Source: Amblyomma americanum (Eukaryota; Arthropoda; Arachnida; Ixodida; Ixodidae). From it: a stretch of DNA of 64,000 bases. This document shows positions 34,285 to 46,382 of this stretch, piece by piece (position 1 is the first letter of the stretch; each line of letters opens with the position of its first letter). A program made the translations under genes and the position numbers. The stretch is from the NCBI RefSeq assembly GCF_052857255.1, contig NC_135500.1, forward strand, positions 163,800,183 through 163,864,182, given 5' to 3'. The notes beneath the pieces were generated by a model. It ran no database searches and was not told the DNA's origin. It saw only the letters and a program-made list of their open reading frames with translations.

Positions 34285-34712
34285 TGTAGCGATAGCTACA
34301 TAACCGTAGCGTTTTCGAGCCTCCAGCGTGGCGGCGCCGCCACCCTGTGGCTGCTCTGCCGCCCTATGGCTGTGCCGCCACGCTGTCACGTGGTTGGCCA
34401 CGTGGTGCGGAGCAGCTGCCGGCGGCGTGGTGCCGTGGCTGATCACGTGGGTTGTCACCTGTTTGGTCACGTGACCAGCCACGTGGTGGGGAACAGCTGC
34501 TGCTGCCGGCGGCGCGGCGCGCCGGAGAAACCGAGCTGCCACAGCCGTGCGCATGCGCCGTGTCAAGTGGGACGAAGATGAAGAAGGAACACCCAGCGAA
34601 ACGGAGCAGCGATAGACTGGCTTTGCGGTTATACTGGGCTAGTTGCGCTCGGCCAGCTGTAGCTATCGCGTCACTCCATGTTTACCGAGAGTTAAACCAC
34701 CGCCATTTTTTT
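34285..34712 (+). repeat. CACGTG repeat, long copy C
   Basis: This is the longest of the three copies, about 428 bases. It starts TGTAGCGATAGCTACA, where GTAGC and GCTAC pair around GATA. It contains five CACGTG palindromes between 34384 and 34485 and a TGCGCATGCGCC palindrome at 34549-34560. Near the end it carries TGTAGCTATCGCG, the inverse of its own start. It ends in AAACCACCGCCA followed by poly-T. It is inverted relative to copy B, about 2 kb away. CACGTG is the core E-box for bHLH factors and TGCGCATGCGC is the NRF-1-type site; binding is an inference only. Confidence 0.85.
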
Positions 34713-35996
34713 TTGCCCGTCATCTACTTAGCGACCCGGTACTTACGAGACACCGCCATTCGTCTCACCAACTCGCTACATGGTAGCTCGCCCGCCTTTT
34801 TGTTTAATTTTTTCAAGTTCCTACTCCACTACACTCCCCTAAGTTAGCAATCGCATAGCTTTTTTTCCTGATAAGCTTCGTTCTGTTGGGTTAACGGCCT
34901 TTATTTTTCTTCTTTTCATCTCCTTCGTCTCTATCACGCCCACTTCCATCGGCCGGGAAGCTTTCCGCCCGGTCGGCTGCTCTTTCCCGTGAATTCGCTT
35001 TCCCTCGCAGCTCAGCCCGGCCTCGCCTCTGCCGCCCGTACGACCACGACCCGGCCCATAAAGAAAGATCGTCGCGGCCATGGCCAGGATCGACCCTTGA
35101 CAAATTACGAGGCTTTGATGGCGACTTTGGGACGCGAGGACCCTAAGAAACGACTCGTTTATATTTGCTGCTACTCGTGCCAGCTTTCATAGCAGTCTCG
35201 CCGTTGACCCTGCGCTCCGTTCTATTTTTATGCTCAATCGTTTCGCTTCTTTTTTTGTGTGACGCTAGCACCCCCTTCTTTCGTCTCGTAAGTGCAGCGT
35301 ACCAGAGAGCCCGCCCTTTCCATATGGAAGAAGAGAAAGTGGACCCTCCTGCCTTTAATTTCCCGCGCCAAAAGCAGCATTTGGCGGCGCAGGCCATTAC
35401 ACATTTTTGTAAGAGGCAGGGGGAAGGTTGGGGAGGTCGGCGGTTGGAGTGCGAGGGGCGAAGAATGGCCGGGATTTCCGCGAAACACCCTGCAAGGCCG
35501 TTTGACAAAGCGGGGTCGGCGTTATCGCCTTCGGAGCCTTATTGTCCCACGGAACATGATTGCAGCGCGAAACCACATTCTGCCTCTTTATTAGGCGCAG
35601 TTTTTACAGTAATGGTAGTGAAAGATTAATGGTTTTTTCATCAGCGTACTGAGCTCAGTGCGAGAGTTTTGGTGTGTCATATCAACATCGTGGGGCGGTG
35701 AAAAATTACAATCGGCGAGCATTTTAAGCAGCTTGCATAATGTACATATCCTGTTCATGAGTATGTTAACAGCCGGACAATATGTCGGAATAAAAACTAA
35801 GAAATAAATGCTTGGGCTGCTATTGAGCATTAGCAAGGAAGGTAAACAAGAGATAAAGACAAGAGGCATGTATATAGTGAAGGTAAGAAGCAGCTACAGC
35901 AGGCAAGGGCATCATCTTCCGTTGGCCTGACTGCTAACCATTACAAAATTTGTCAGACAGTCCAAATGCTATTCATAGACTTTTCTCTAGAAAATG
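34713..35996. other. No recognisable gene
   Basis: A moderately GC-rich block lies at about 34920-35120. An open frame of 154 codons at 35165-35629 shows no recognised motif. The sequence returns to AT-rich beyond 35.6 kb. Confidence 0.4.
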
Positions 35997-36192
35997 TATA
36001 GGCTGTCTATAGATAAATGCTATAGAGTAGCCCGCAGGCAATAAAAATCATATAGGCTGCCTATAAACCGTTTATACATTTCCGACCACACATTTTTAGT
36101 AAACTTTTGTCTATATATGCTGTGAAAAGACAAAAGGAAACATCTATAGGAAGGCAATGGAGTCTATAACAAATATGTAGACTGTCTGTAGA
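35997..36192. repeat. Cluster of TATAGGCTGTCTATA-type palindromes
   Basis: Three copies of a near-palindromic word lie within 200 bases: TATAGGCTGTCTATAG at 35997, TATAGGCTGCCTATA at 36051 and TAGACTGTCTGTAGA at 36178, with further CTATAG words between. The cluster is directly upstream of the dispersed repeat at 36225 and may belong to it, but it is absent from that repeat's second copy. Confidence 0.6.
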
Positions 36193-36224
36193 CCACTAGT
36201 GTTACATGCCGAACAATTCTGGGC

Positions 36225-36553
36225 AAAACCATTTTTGAGCAGAAAATAGTTTATGAACGCAATTTTTTCACACACTGTGAGATTTCACTATAATAATCTA
36301 TATATCCGTAGGTATTCCGTCGACAGACTTTCATTTTTCGCTATAAACGTTTTTGCTGTCGTCAAAAGCGTTCCATCATTGATTTTCTATCGCAGTTTTA
36401 AATGCTCAATTCGAGATTTGGAAACAATTTAAAAGAAAGATTTTTCTACACATCAGAATAATTGACCATCGATTCAAACATTTCCATAACGGTACCTTAC
36501 AAATAACCAATTCGATGTTTTTGTCCGAGGATGTTGGGCATAATTCGCGAAAA
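36225..36553 (+). repeat. Dispersed repeat, copy 1
   Basis: This stretch aligns for about 330 bases with 60574-60875 in the same orientation. Shared words include ATGAACGCAATTTTT, ATATATCCG, CGTCAAAAG, GTTCCA and CCTTACAA. Copy 2 lacks about 30 bases around 36420-36450. Divergence is substantial, so both copies are old. No coding frame, terminal repeat or poly-A tail was seen, so the transposon class is unknown. Confidence 0.7.
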
Positions 36554-39500
36554 TAAGCCAGCTACTGCAGAACAATCATTGCAAGATCCATAGTAGTGTC
36601 GACCGTTTTCTCGGGCGGAGACTCGTAAACATTTCTATGCAATAGAGAAAACATTGTAAGCTGCATTCCTAATTTATAAAAGCGCTTGGGACTTCTGATG
36701 TCTGGAATTGGTATACGAGGACGAATGCGAAAATCCGCTGGAATGTGCGTATTGTAATCACTGTGCATTCCTCACAGGTACATCGCATTCTAACTTGGTC
36801 AAACCCGCCAAATATGACTTCGGATCAGACCATAACAGCCCTGTTTTCAAAGCTCTAGGATGTAATTAAGCATCTCTGCATATAACTGTAAATACCGGAT
36901 CTGGTTATCATGAATGAAATGCAATAAGCACAGGATGTTTTCGGAACATGACAAATGTTGAATTATGCGTTTATTTTGTCAGAATTTGTCTTTTTATAAG
37001 CAGCTACTTAGCGCTAGCAATAGTGCCTATTGTTCTTAATGGTCTGATGCTTTTTCTAAATTTATTACCTAAGTTTTCTACATGTAGAAAGAAGTTAAAA
37101 ATGTTAATCATTGGTTATTGAGGCACCAAAAAAAAAGCCAAGAAGCCCAAGTTTGAACGATGGCTCATTATTCTTGACGTGTTTTTTTTTTCCATGGTTT
37201 AACTATCAATAGCGAAACTGCGATGGCACGAGATCTAATCATGGCTGCTTGACAGCACCGATTTCGCTATCGATCGCACTAAAGAGGACGCGTCAAGTGA
37301 GGAGGGCGTTAATGTGAGCCGCCAGGCACTCTGTTTTCAACTCAGCCTCACGCCACAAGTATATCGAATTTAGCTCGTTTCTTTTTTTTTTTGCGGGAGC
37401 CGCAGATAAAATATGAGTACCGCTTTTGTTGCGGCCTTATTCTTTTAGTTGTTATTTATAACAAATAACAGCTTTCTAACCGATGGTTTTGTCGCATACT
37501 TATGTGAAAAATCTCATTAATGCAGCGCGTAAATTATTATATAAACTCAATTTAGTCAAATTTTAAGGTTACTTTGAAAAATTTGGCTCATGTTTCACAA
37601 AAATCTCAGCATATCTTCAAGCGTCAGTTTCTCGAGTGTGAACAAGGCGTTAACATTTTTACTAGCTACCCCTTAGGATAACTATCACTCTATCCAACCC
37701 ATAATCAAGAGTAAAACTGCGTTAACAAAAATAAACATGCCATATATGAGAACTTGACAATCTCTTCTTAAAAATAAAGCATAAATAGGTGCCTTAACCG
37801 CCATGGCTTGCTTTAATTCTAGAGATAGGACGTTAAGCTATTTTTTGGTATGCAAAGTTCTGAGAACTAACATTTAGTAATTTCAAAAGTGATTGAAAGT
37901 AATTCATATACTTTAAATACAGCGGTACGAACTGTAAGACATTTCCGAGTTAATTGTAAGTCGCACAAGCTACAGGGATATTTACGCCACAGGGAAAGCC
38001 TAGAATTTAGGTTTTCTGCCATGATTAAACCAAGGATTTTCGCACATGTCAATTCTCCTGATTAGGGGGGTTGGGTTCCATGAAAGAATTCTTTTATGTA
38101 AGTGTTTGACCTGAAACGCACACAAAAAAGTTGCTCCATCTACATGGATCTTCTTCCTGATTAGCAGCTTTTTGCAGCGGAAGCGTTGCCTAGGAACCAC
38201 ACGCAAATGAATACATGTCATGACCATTTAAATTTGTTAGCTTTATTGCTCGTTTTCACATCTCACGTGCATCAGTTAATTATCTGGCGCAAGCTAAGTT
38301 TTTACCTATGCACTGGAGCGCACCAGACATGTACCTCATGTATCCCCGCACACTATTTGCAATTTATATACAACTTAAATGTTTATTTGTATATGGCTTC
38401 CGCAGAAGAGTCACATCTCGAAATTCTTAATAGCGACAGATATATTTCGTGCGCTTACAGTTTGGCTACCTTAAGAAAATGCACTGAATAAAAAGTAACT
38501 AGAAAATTTACAAGGCCTTGTTCCACTCCTGATTCCAATGTGTCTGGAGAAAAAGAAGGGCGCAGTGTTTTCACTTATAATTTATCAAACCGCTTAAAAA
38601 TTAACTAAATTGTAAAGCATAGGGTTGCCCTGGGACGCAAGCGGATTTCTGCAGACGAATAATTGCTATTTTTACTTGTTATTCAAAATAAAAGAAAAAC
38701 AATGAATCAGTGACGAGAGCGTGAACGCGATGTGCCACAGGAAAGTCCGGAGAGGTTGCTCCGAAGAAATATGAAACCCAAAGCGTTTTATAGAAATATT
38801 TCTTGTATTTCTCTTTTTGCCCTTCAATAGTTTACAGCTTCTGGCAAATGGGAACAGTGGCCACAAGAAACTAATGAAAGGACAAAGAACGCTACCGAAC
38901 TCAATGAATTACATTGAGTTAAGAACATTTTACATCAAGAAAACAAATATGGCATTTACACGTTAAAAATTCTGCTTTTATTGTTCCGAATACCACACTC
39001 GTTACTCATACTTTCATCAGCATCGATTTTGTCTCCGGCACTTTGGATGGCAAGCAAGTCACGTGACCATTTAGCATTCAAAAGGTAACCGAGTTAAAGA
39101 TAGAGGGCACTGCAGGAAGCTTTACTTCTCAAAGAGGCACAGTGATGCAACCACTTGGGCAATAAAATTGCATAAAAAAAATCTTTCGAAAAAAACCAAA
39201 AGTGCACCTCCGTGGCAACTACGCACGAAGCAAAGTTGGAGCACATTACCACTATGTATACCTTTTTTTCCGCCAGTGTTCTATAGATGAATTCTTATCT
39301 CACTTTACCGCTTTGAGGTTATCGCTGCAAGCGCCTCTTCGTTTCGCAAGGGCGGAATGCCCCAATTTTTCAATAAGCGCGCCGCTTTTTTTGCTCTTGT
39401 GGTCGATCGCAATGAAAATAAAGTAAAAAAAAAGTGACATCGATGGCTTTCGTTACTGAAAGCCTTTTCACGATCTTATGCCTGGCGCGAAGGAAAGTGT

Positions 39501-41270
39501 TGTCATCACCTGAAGCCCCGGTGATGAATTCACCACCCGTGAGGGCCGAGGGGAAAACGATAACGATTGTCGAGCGAGGCGGATAAGATGAGTAGCCATA
39601 CCGGGGCGCATGAAATATTCACGAGATCCTTAAGAGAGGCTCTGGGTGCGGCGTTTCGACCTCTCACGCTTTTTTGTGGCTCTTAAAAGGAATATTAGCA
39701 ATCAAATAAAAAAAATCAAAGGAGTGAAGACTACAGCTCCTTTTCTCACCTTTTCCACCGATTGGCAGGCCGGCTGAGCGGCATATTTTAGAATTGCAGA
39801 TACATTTGTTCGCTACGCATCAAGATAAGTTTCTTATGAATTGAATCCGGCATCCGTAATCGACAGCTCTTTGGAAGACAGGCTGAATTTAACTACTCCA
39901 GAAACGGCTTTAGATATCGTAGCAGCATTGAATAAGAAGAACAAGTAGCAGAAACGTGAGATCAAAGCTTCTTCAGCATTTGTATTCTCGTTAATTCAGA
40001 AGTGCTAACACGAGTTCCTGAAGGCAATACTGTAGGAATCAAAGAGTAAACAACAAAACATAAATTTTCTGATATGCAATTAAGCACCCTATTTTACCTC
40101 TCTGGAAAAATAAGTCTTTTTAGTCTTTTTTACTTTTTGATTTTTGCCAACCATGACGCGAGGATGTGCGAAAAGTTCATGTAATGACTCGTGCATTGTA
40201 ATTGCCTCGAAGAACTTTGTTTGCCAGCACTGTTCTGTTGGAACGACACACTTTATATTGCCGCCGCAGTCGCCATTAAAACACGCAGTATTAAAAGGAC
40301 AAAGCTTTTTTTTTCCAATTTGAAGGAATTAGGGCGGGTTTTTGCTTCGTTCTGTTCTTGGTGATATTCGTTAATGAACTCTAGTGCATTGCAGAATCAA
40401 AGATGAATGGAAAACCACGATATTTAGCACAAATAAAAGTAACCGCAGTCTCGTCACTAAGAAATGATCTTACTTTTGCGTCCTTTAAAAATTTATGATC
40501 GCCTAACGTCGGCCTGAAGTTCCGTTTTTTTTTTATTATAACTAATAAAGTTTTTCTTCCTCCTATTCCTCTTCCGGCAAATAAGCGGACCCTTCTGTCT
40601 TCCAGGACGCCCCCGTGAGGCTCAACTACAATCCGAAAATCACATTCAGAACATAGGTTTTTTTTTCTTTCATCTTTTGCACCAAGTTTGGTGCTATGAC
40701 GGCCCATAGAGCCTGGGGAGTCAAAATATACCTAAAAAGAAGTACGGCCATTGAAGTGAAGAAATTTCTATGAGGAAACCTACACGAATATGAAAGTGTC
40801 AATGAAAATGGATGACTTCTCTCTGCCGTTCGAAGTGATATACATTTTTTTATATAGGCTAAACCACTAAAGCAGCGGCCTTTCGGCCGGCAACTGATCT
40901 TCGCTTTTCCCGAAGGAGGCAGCCATAACATATTATTTGCCATCCTATAGCAGCTGGTGCGCCATGAAGAATTTCGGGATCCGAAATAATCGAAGCCCAG
41001 GCAACCGGGACGTCCGGAATCTGTGCGCTAGTACTGTCACGAAAAACGACATATTTAGGGGCCGTCTCACCTCGTAACCCGCTCCGCTCCTAAATTTCAG
41101 TTTCACGAGGCACGCCTTGTACAAACCTCGGCGGCCCTAAATTTCTGAGCTCATAGAAAAAAAATAAAAACAAAAACGAAGCCCAGCGTTTCAATGTGCC
41201 TACTCCTTCATCACTTTACGGTGACAAGCCTCGTTCTTGATCGCCGCAAAGAATGCACCTTGAATGTTCT
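36554..41270. other. No recognisable gene, AT-rich
   Basis: Low-GC sequence with homopolymer runs and short frames of no recognised family. Confidence 0.45.
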
Positions 41271-41650
41271 TTACAGCGCCCACAGGACGAGCGACTTGAA
41301 GCCGGGCCCGGATACAGTGAAAAAGAAAAAGATGTTTCCTCTCCGAGTCCCACGGCTACCATCCTTCGTCGCCGAGCAACAGCCTCCGTCGCGGAAAGCT
41401 CGAGATATAAATTTGCGCGGGATTACGGTAGCCACGGCGCGCCAAGCGAAGCGTCAAAGCTCTCGAAGGGAAGAGAGGTGCAGGGATTGGGGCGGATTTG
41501 TTCGAGCGCTGGCGCGTCTACCAAAGCCCGCCGAAAGGGAGGCCACGTGCCGCTATCGAGCGCGACGTCTTTAATAACTCCTCACAGGTCTCGCCGCCTT
41601 TTAATCCCGGTGTGCGCTTGGCAGAACTTTACGTCTCCGGACATAATACG
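41271..41650. other. GC-rich block
   Basis: A local GC/CpG rise flanked by AT-rich DNA, with frames open on the plus strand (up to 163 codons at 41253-41744) that resemble no known protein. It could be a small CpG island or an exapted exon; sequence alone does not decide. Confidence 0.3.
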
Positions 41651-44600
41651 CTGTCATTTAAGCATTTTTTATATATATCCTAGACCTCCCTGCTCTCTGT
41701 GTTGTAACGGCACATTCTTATCGAGCGCATTCCTTAATAAATAAAAAAAGAAAAAAAAACAGTTATACTTGAAGGAGGCCGTTTTTATGCATTATTTCTG
41801 TGCGATGGCGTTGCCACTCTTAAGAGGTATCTTCAGTGACACTCACACTCGGCGGTTGAACTGAGCATCTCTAATTAGGGAGGGCCGGACAGAAGGCCTA
41901 ACCAAGATTTCTGTTCGCTTGCTTTCTCATTTCTGTTTCTTTGTTCAATGTTACCTCTAAGAAACAAAAAGATTGAAATATCTTAAAGAAGAAGGTTCGA
42001 AAGCGGAGGCAGCATCGGCGAGAGTTGTCTGTTTACATAGCGCTAAAATGGTGAGTGCAGCATGCCCCTTAGGAACAAAGAGTCAATCAAGCAGAGGTTC
42101 AGAGACGCTTTGCTCATCGCAAAATACTTATTAAAGAATCTCCTCATTTTAATCATACCCATCTGCTTGCTTCTTGGAAACGGCACAGCGTCGGGCGTTC
42201 GAGGCACTGTTGGCGGCATAAGAGGGTTTTGCCCATTTGACAGCTCACGGCGTGAACCATGTGCGAAGCGATATGAGCAGCTTAGAAGGGTGTGTCATGC
42301 TTGCCAATAGACGAGCGCTGGTCACAACTTCACTACTTTTAAGTTCCACACGCTAAGACGTAAGAATACTTTCTGAAGTAAACCACGACAGCCCATATCG
42401 TTGCTGAGTTAATAATAGCATCGTGATATGTGCAGCCTATCGCGGCAGTCGACGGTAGTGCCTTGTGTATTTTATTTTTCTCTCTGTTAAAAAATTTACA
42501 GCTTAAAACACTGATAACATTTATTTCTACGGCAATTAGATATTAAAATTTCTAGAAGTATAAATTCTTCTCGGTTACGGAATGCTGAAAGCTTCCTCAT
42601 GGCATTCGCCTAAGGTGCTCTACGCTTCTGGAATGAGTTGAAGCGGACGGCGCAACAGTTACATTCGGTACAGCTTTTGCATATTCTCGTTAACTAGAGC
42701 ACTCACGCACACGCTGTATGACCATCACTGCTGGTTCTTCTAGAACAATTTCGCCAAGTATTCCTTGATAAGTGCACAGTTCCCACGTTTTTGAGCTATG
42801 TGATATGTTCTTCCTTGGTATTATCACCAGTACTGCAGAAAAAGCCATTCACTACCTTTACTATCGCTCCTTAGAATCCAACAACCACTCACGTAGGCCT
42901 ATATATACAGCGCAGTTATAATACACACAAAAGTAAATAAATCAGCTAGATATTAGACAAACTTCGCCCCACAATGAAGTGGACGGTGTTCGAAACACTG
43001 CGTACACATATGCTAACGTGTATCGAATACAAATCAGAAGGCGCATTATAATGAATCTGGCGGCGACTGGCTAGGCTATTGATTGGCGCCCCGTGTTTTA
43101 ATGATGGTGAAACGCGTGCGAAACCTATAAGCGTAGATACGGTTGCCTCATCTACATTCAAGCTCGGCTCGGTAAAGATTATATGAATACTGAAAGAACT
43201 TTCCATAATTTATAGATATGCACAAGAAATTGCATTCCTATGAATATAACACGCCCATAAATTGCGCTCTTCTAAAGTTTAAGTACGCATGACGCGTCGC
43301 CAACGCATCGTCTGATCATAAAGTGACGAATGCGTCCTAAGAGAAAATGAATGAATGAATGAATGAATGAAAACGATAGAAGGAAACAAAGGAAGAAAAT
43401 TAAGAAAGGGAAGAAAGAGTTCGAGAAATAAGTGAAGGAGGAGCCACTGGACTGCTATCAAAGTCGATAAATAATATTAGTTGTTTATTGGCACACTTGT
43501 TTATCAGGTAACACACGGTTTAACTACATCGAGAAGCCAGTTTTCCTGCTCGCTAAACGGGTTTCTTCAACACTTGCATGAATAACGCTGCACTGGCCTA
43601 GGCGTTCCACTCCGAAAAGCACCGCCTAGAGTTCAATCGATGGAAACAGTGTGCGTTACAAAAAAAAAAACCACTGATCCCCTAATATTTGTCTTGCAAG
43701 GACAGCAGTAGTAATAGAATTTTCCCTCAGGCCTGAATTAAGCGCGAGGAGTGTGAGTTGCATCAGCCAGAAGCGTGCATTTTTAAAATCTCCTGCAAAG
43801 CAGCCCACCAACGAAGCTGAAGAAAAATACGCCCTTTTTAAATCGCTTCTTTGGATCACACACACAGCCTACTCGGTTTCGTTTCACCCTCGTGCACCAC
43901 CATTGGCGTAAACGGGGTCCCACATTCCGTGTTATTGCAGGATGTCGCACGCTTCCTTTGTGACTGTGTAAAAAGGTTCGAAATAAAATTATTGCTTTAG
44001 AAACCGAACCTTTTGCGCATACATTTTAATACAAACTGTAGTGTTATGAAATGTGGCTGTCATATAAAAAGATGCTCTTGCCTGCACTGACAAAGCGCAT
44101 CAGAGTTTACAGCCTAAAATTCATGTCATCATTTATGGTTTATTTCTTTTACCTTCTCAATATGCCACTAGACCGACAAATCAACTAACATTGGCACTAA
44201 TCCGCGTAAAAAGCAGTTAAATTAAATATCCTTTTTTTCGCAAGCATGAAGAATATATTCGATTAACTTATATCGAAATTACTCAGCGTCCTTCGTCTTT
44301 GTTTACTGTCAATCTCATATGATTTTGTAACAAAATGAAAATATGTTTTTTTTGCTACTATTTGATTTCAGTTCAGAGGTTGTTTCAATTGTCAATATAT
44401 GCAGAGAAATTGGTCGTCGTTTTGTTTTATTGCCTGCATTTATTTGGTGATGTATTGTATTTCCACCCTGATAAAACTATTTTGTGGATTTACTTTGTCT
44501 TCAAATAAAATAACAGTGCACTAAATAATTTAAAAGTTATATAAGACCATGGTAACCTTCTTAAATTCTGACATGTCAAGTAGTTTGTTCTCAAAAGGAG

Positions 44601-46281
44601 ACGGTCTTTTTTGCTGTTGCGTTTATTCCAGTGTCATGTGACATTTTTTTACTCGTCAATCAAGACACCTGTGACACCACGTCTTCAACGAATGCCCCTC
44701 GGTGGGTGGTTAAAGGGCCGAATTACATTTGTATGTTTTCTGCCGAGAAAAAGGTGCGGACCCTATTTTGAAGCATTCAGAAAAAAAACCTGGACATGAA
44801 GATTGACGTTGTAGCCGAGACAGATAATAACGCAGCAAAAAGCAATAAGCAGAAGCAGACTGGAGATTTTTTACAGAAAGGTGCTTTTCCCACCAATTTT
44901 GACGGCAATTCTTGAGCAGCACCGAAGTTTTCAGGCATGCGTGCTCATGCATTTCAATGTCAGCGCAAAATCAATACCTAATGGCCAAGCTTCGTGCCTA
45001 AATTTTTTTATTTAGTATTTTACGAGCACATTTTTTCGACTTAGCTGAACAGGTAACGAAAAAAAACAGAGGGTGCAAAAACCTATAATGTTTTCTTGTC
45101 GGCAGCACAGGGACAGCTCACAGCTGCACACTCGGTGTCTAATCAAACAGGCCTGAGTGACGCTTTTGGTGTTTGAACAGCAGGTGTACCGTCAGTCTTC
45201 TCCATGTTCCTGTACCAGAACTAAACAAGCTAAATACACAAGGTGCTAGAATGCCGCTTCGAGAAGCATTTCCACACAAGCCTTAGCCGCTGAGGCTCTC
45301 CGAGCTCCGGGATTGCAGTTAAAAGCCAGTGCACAGCTAGACCAAGTTGTACACCTCCAAGCGAAAAAAAAAGATATCAATGTCGATTTACGTAGTCACG
45401 CCTGAAAGGCTACTCCCGCAGTCGCTGTAAGTTCTTGCTTCAGTCTCCCGCACTCATAAGTGATCGGCTAGAGCCGGGTAGCAGCATCCCCTTATCCGTC
45501 GATCCCTTGCCCGCTCTCTGCAAACAAGGCACTTGCAGCAGGTCTCCGACGGACGCCCTCCACTCCAAGCCTCGTCGCTCCGGGTCCCGGACCATGTTTG
45601 CAAAGGGCGTGCTTCGGCCCAAGGGAACGCTACGGGTACTGAACGCTGCTCTGGGAACACGTAGCAGTGCGCGCGAGGAAGCAGGGAGGAGAGGAAAAGC
45701 CGTGTCTTCAAAGTACCCGGGCTCTCTTGATCTCTGTTGCACTGCTGCGGGCGAGCTGCCAGGTCGTCTTAGAAGCGATACGCGTGTCTTTCTCCCACAT
45801 CCAACCCTCTTATTCGCCCGCTCCGTTTTTCTGTTCTGTTTAGCCTTGCGTTTGTGTGCGGATGTGTGTTGTGTATGTGTGTGTTCACTTTGCTCTCCTG
45901 TTTTATTCTGGTATGCGCGCTCTTCTCCGTCGACTTTGTACCCCAATTTGAGCTCTGCTTGTGTGCTCTCGTCATCTGTGCCACCGTGGTGTCGTTTACT
46001 CGACTAACACAAAGTTTGCAGTCGTGTGATTGCGCGCATCAGTGAACCCTTTATGAAGGAGCCACACACCAGGGACAAGGGTCGTGCGGCTTCAACTGAA
46101 TGAACGTGTTTTAGACGAGGTGATTAAAAAAAGATCGACGTCAGGTATGCAGGCGAATTCTTCTTGTTGCTTTTTTTCACGGCGTGTTTTTGGTTTTGTA
46201 AAGCGTTTGGTCACATAATTTGCAAAACCAACCGAGGATCATGTAGCCCTTGTGCCAAGCCTGTAGTTTATAAGAATAATA
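41651..46281. other. No recognisable gene; GC-rich at 45.4-45.8 kb
   Basis: AT-rich up to about 45.3 kb, with a (TGAA)n microsatellite at about 43346-43371. The GC-rich block at 45420-45800 has frames open on both strands (190 and 168 codons) that mirror one another, which is typical of composition rather than coding. Confidence 0.4.
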
Positions 46282-46382
46282 AAATGGCAGCGCACAAGCA
46301 AACATAGACAGAAAGAAGAGGACAAGCGGTGACGTAGCAACTGACCTTCTTTCTGTCTATGTTTGCTTGTGCGCTGCCATTT
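46282..46382. repeat. Foldback with 37-bp perfect arms
   Basis: The arm at 46282-46318 (starting AAATGGCAGCGCACAAGCAA) is the exact reverse complement of 46346-46382, with a 27-base loop between. Transcribed, this would form a 37-bp hairpin. Perfect arms in otherwise decayed surroundings suggest a recent inverted duplication or a young foldback element. No flanking target duplication was found. I recall similar words near other tick repeats but cannot confirm a family. Confidence 0.9.

Noticed and set aside
45435..46007. 190-codon plus frame and 168-codon minus frame
   Set aside because: Antisense mirror frames in GC-rich DNA, with Cys/Val runs from a GT-rich stretch and no domain resemblance.
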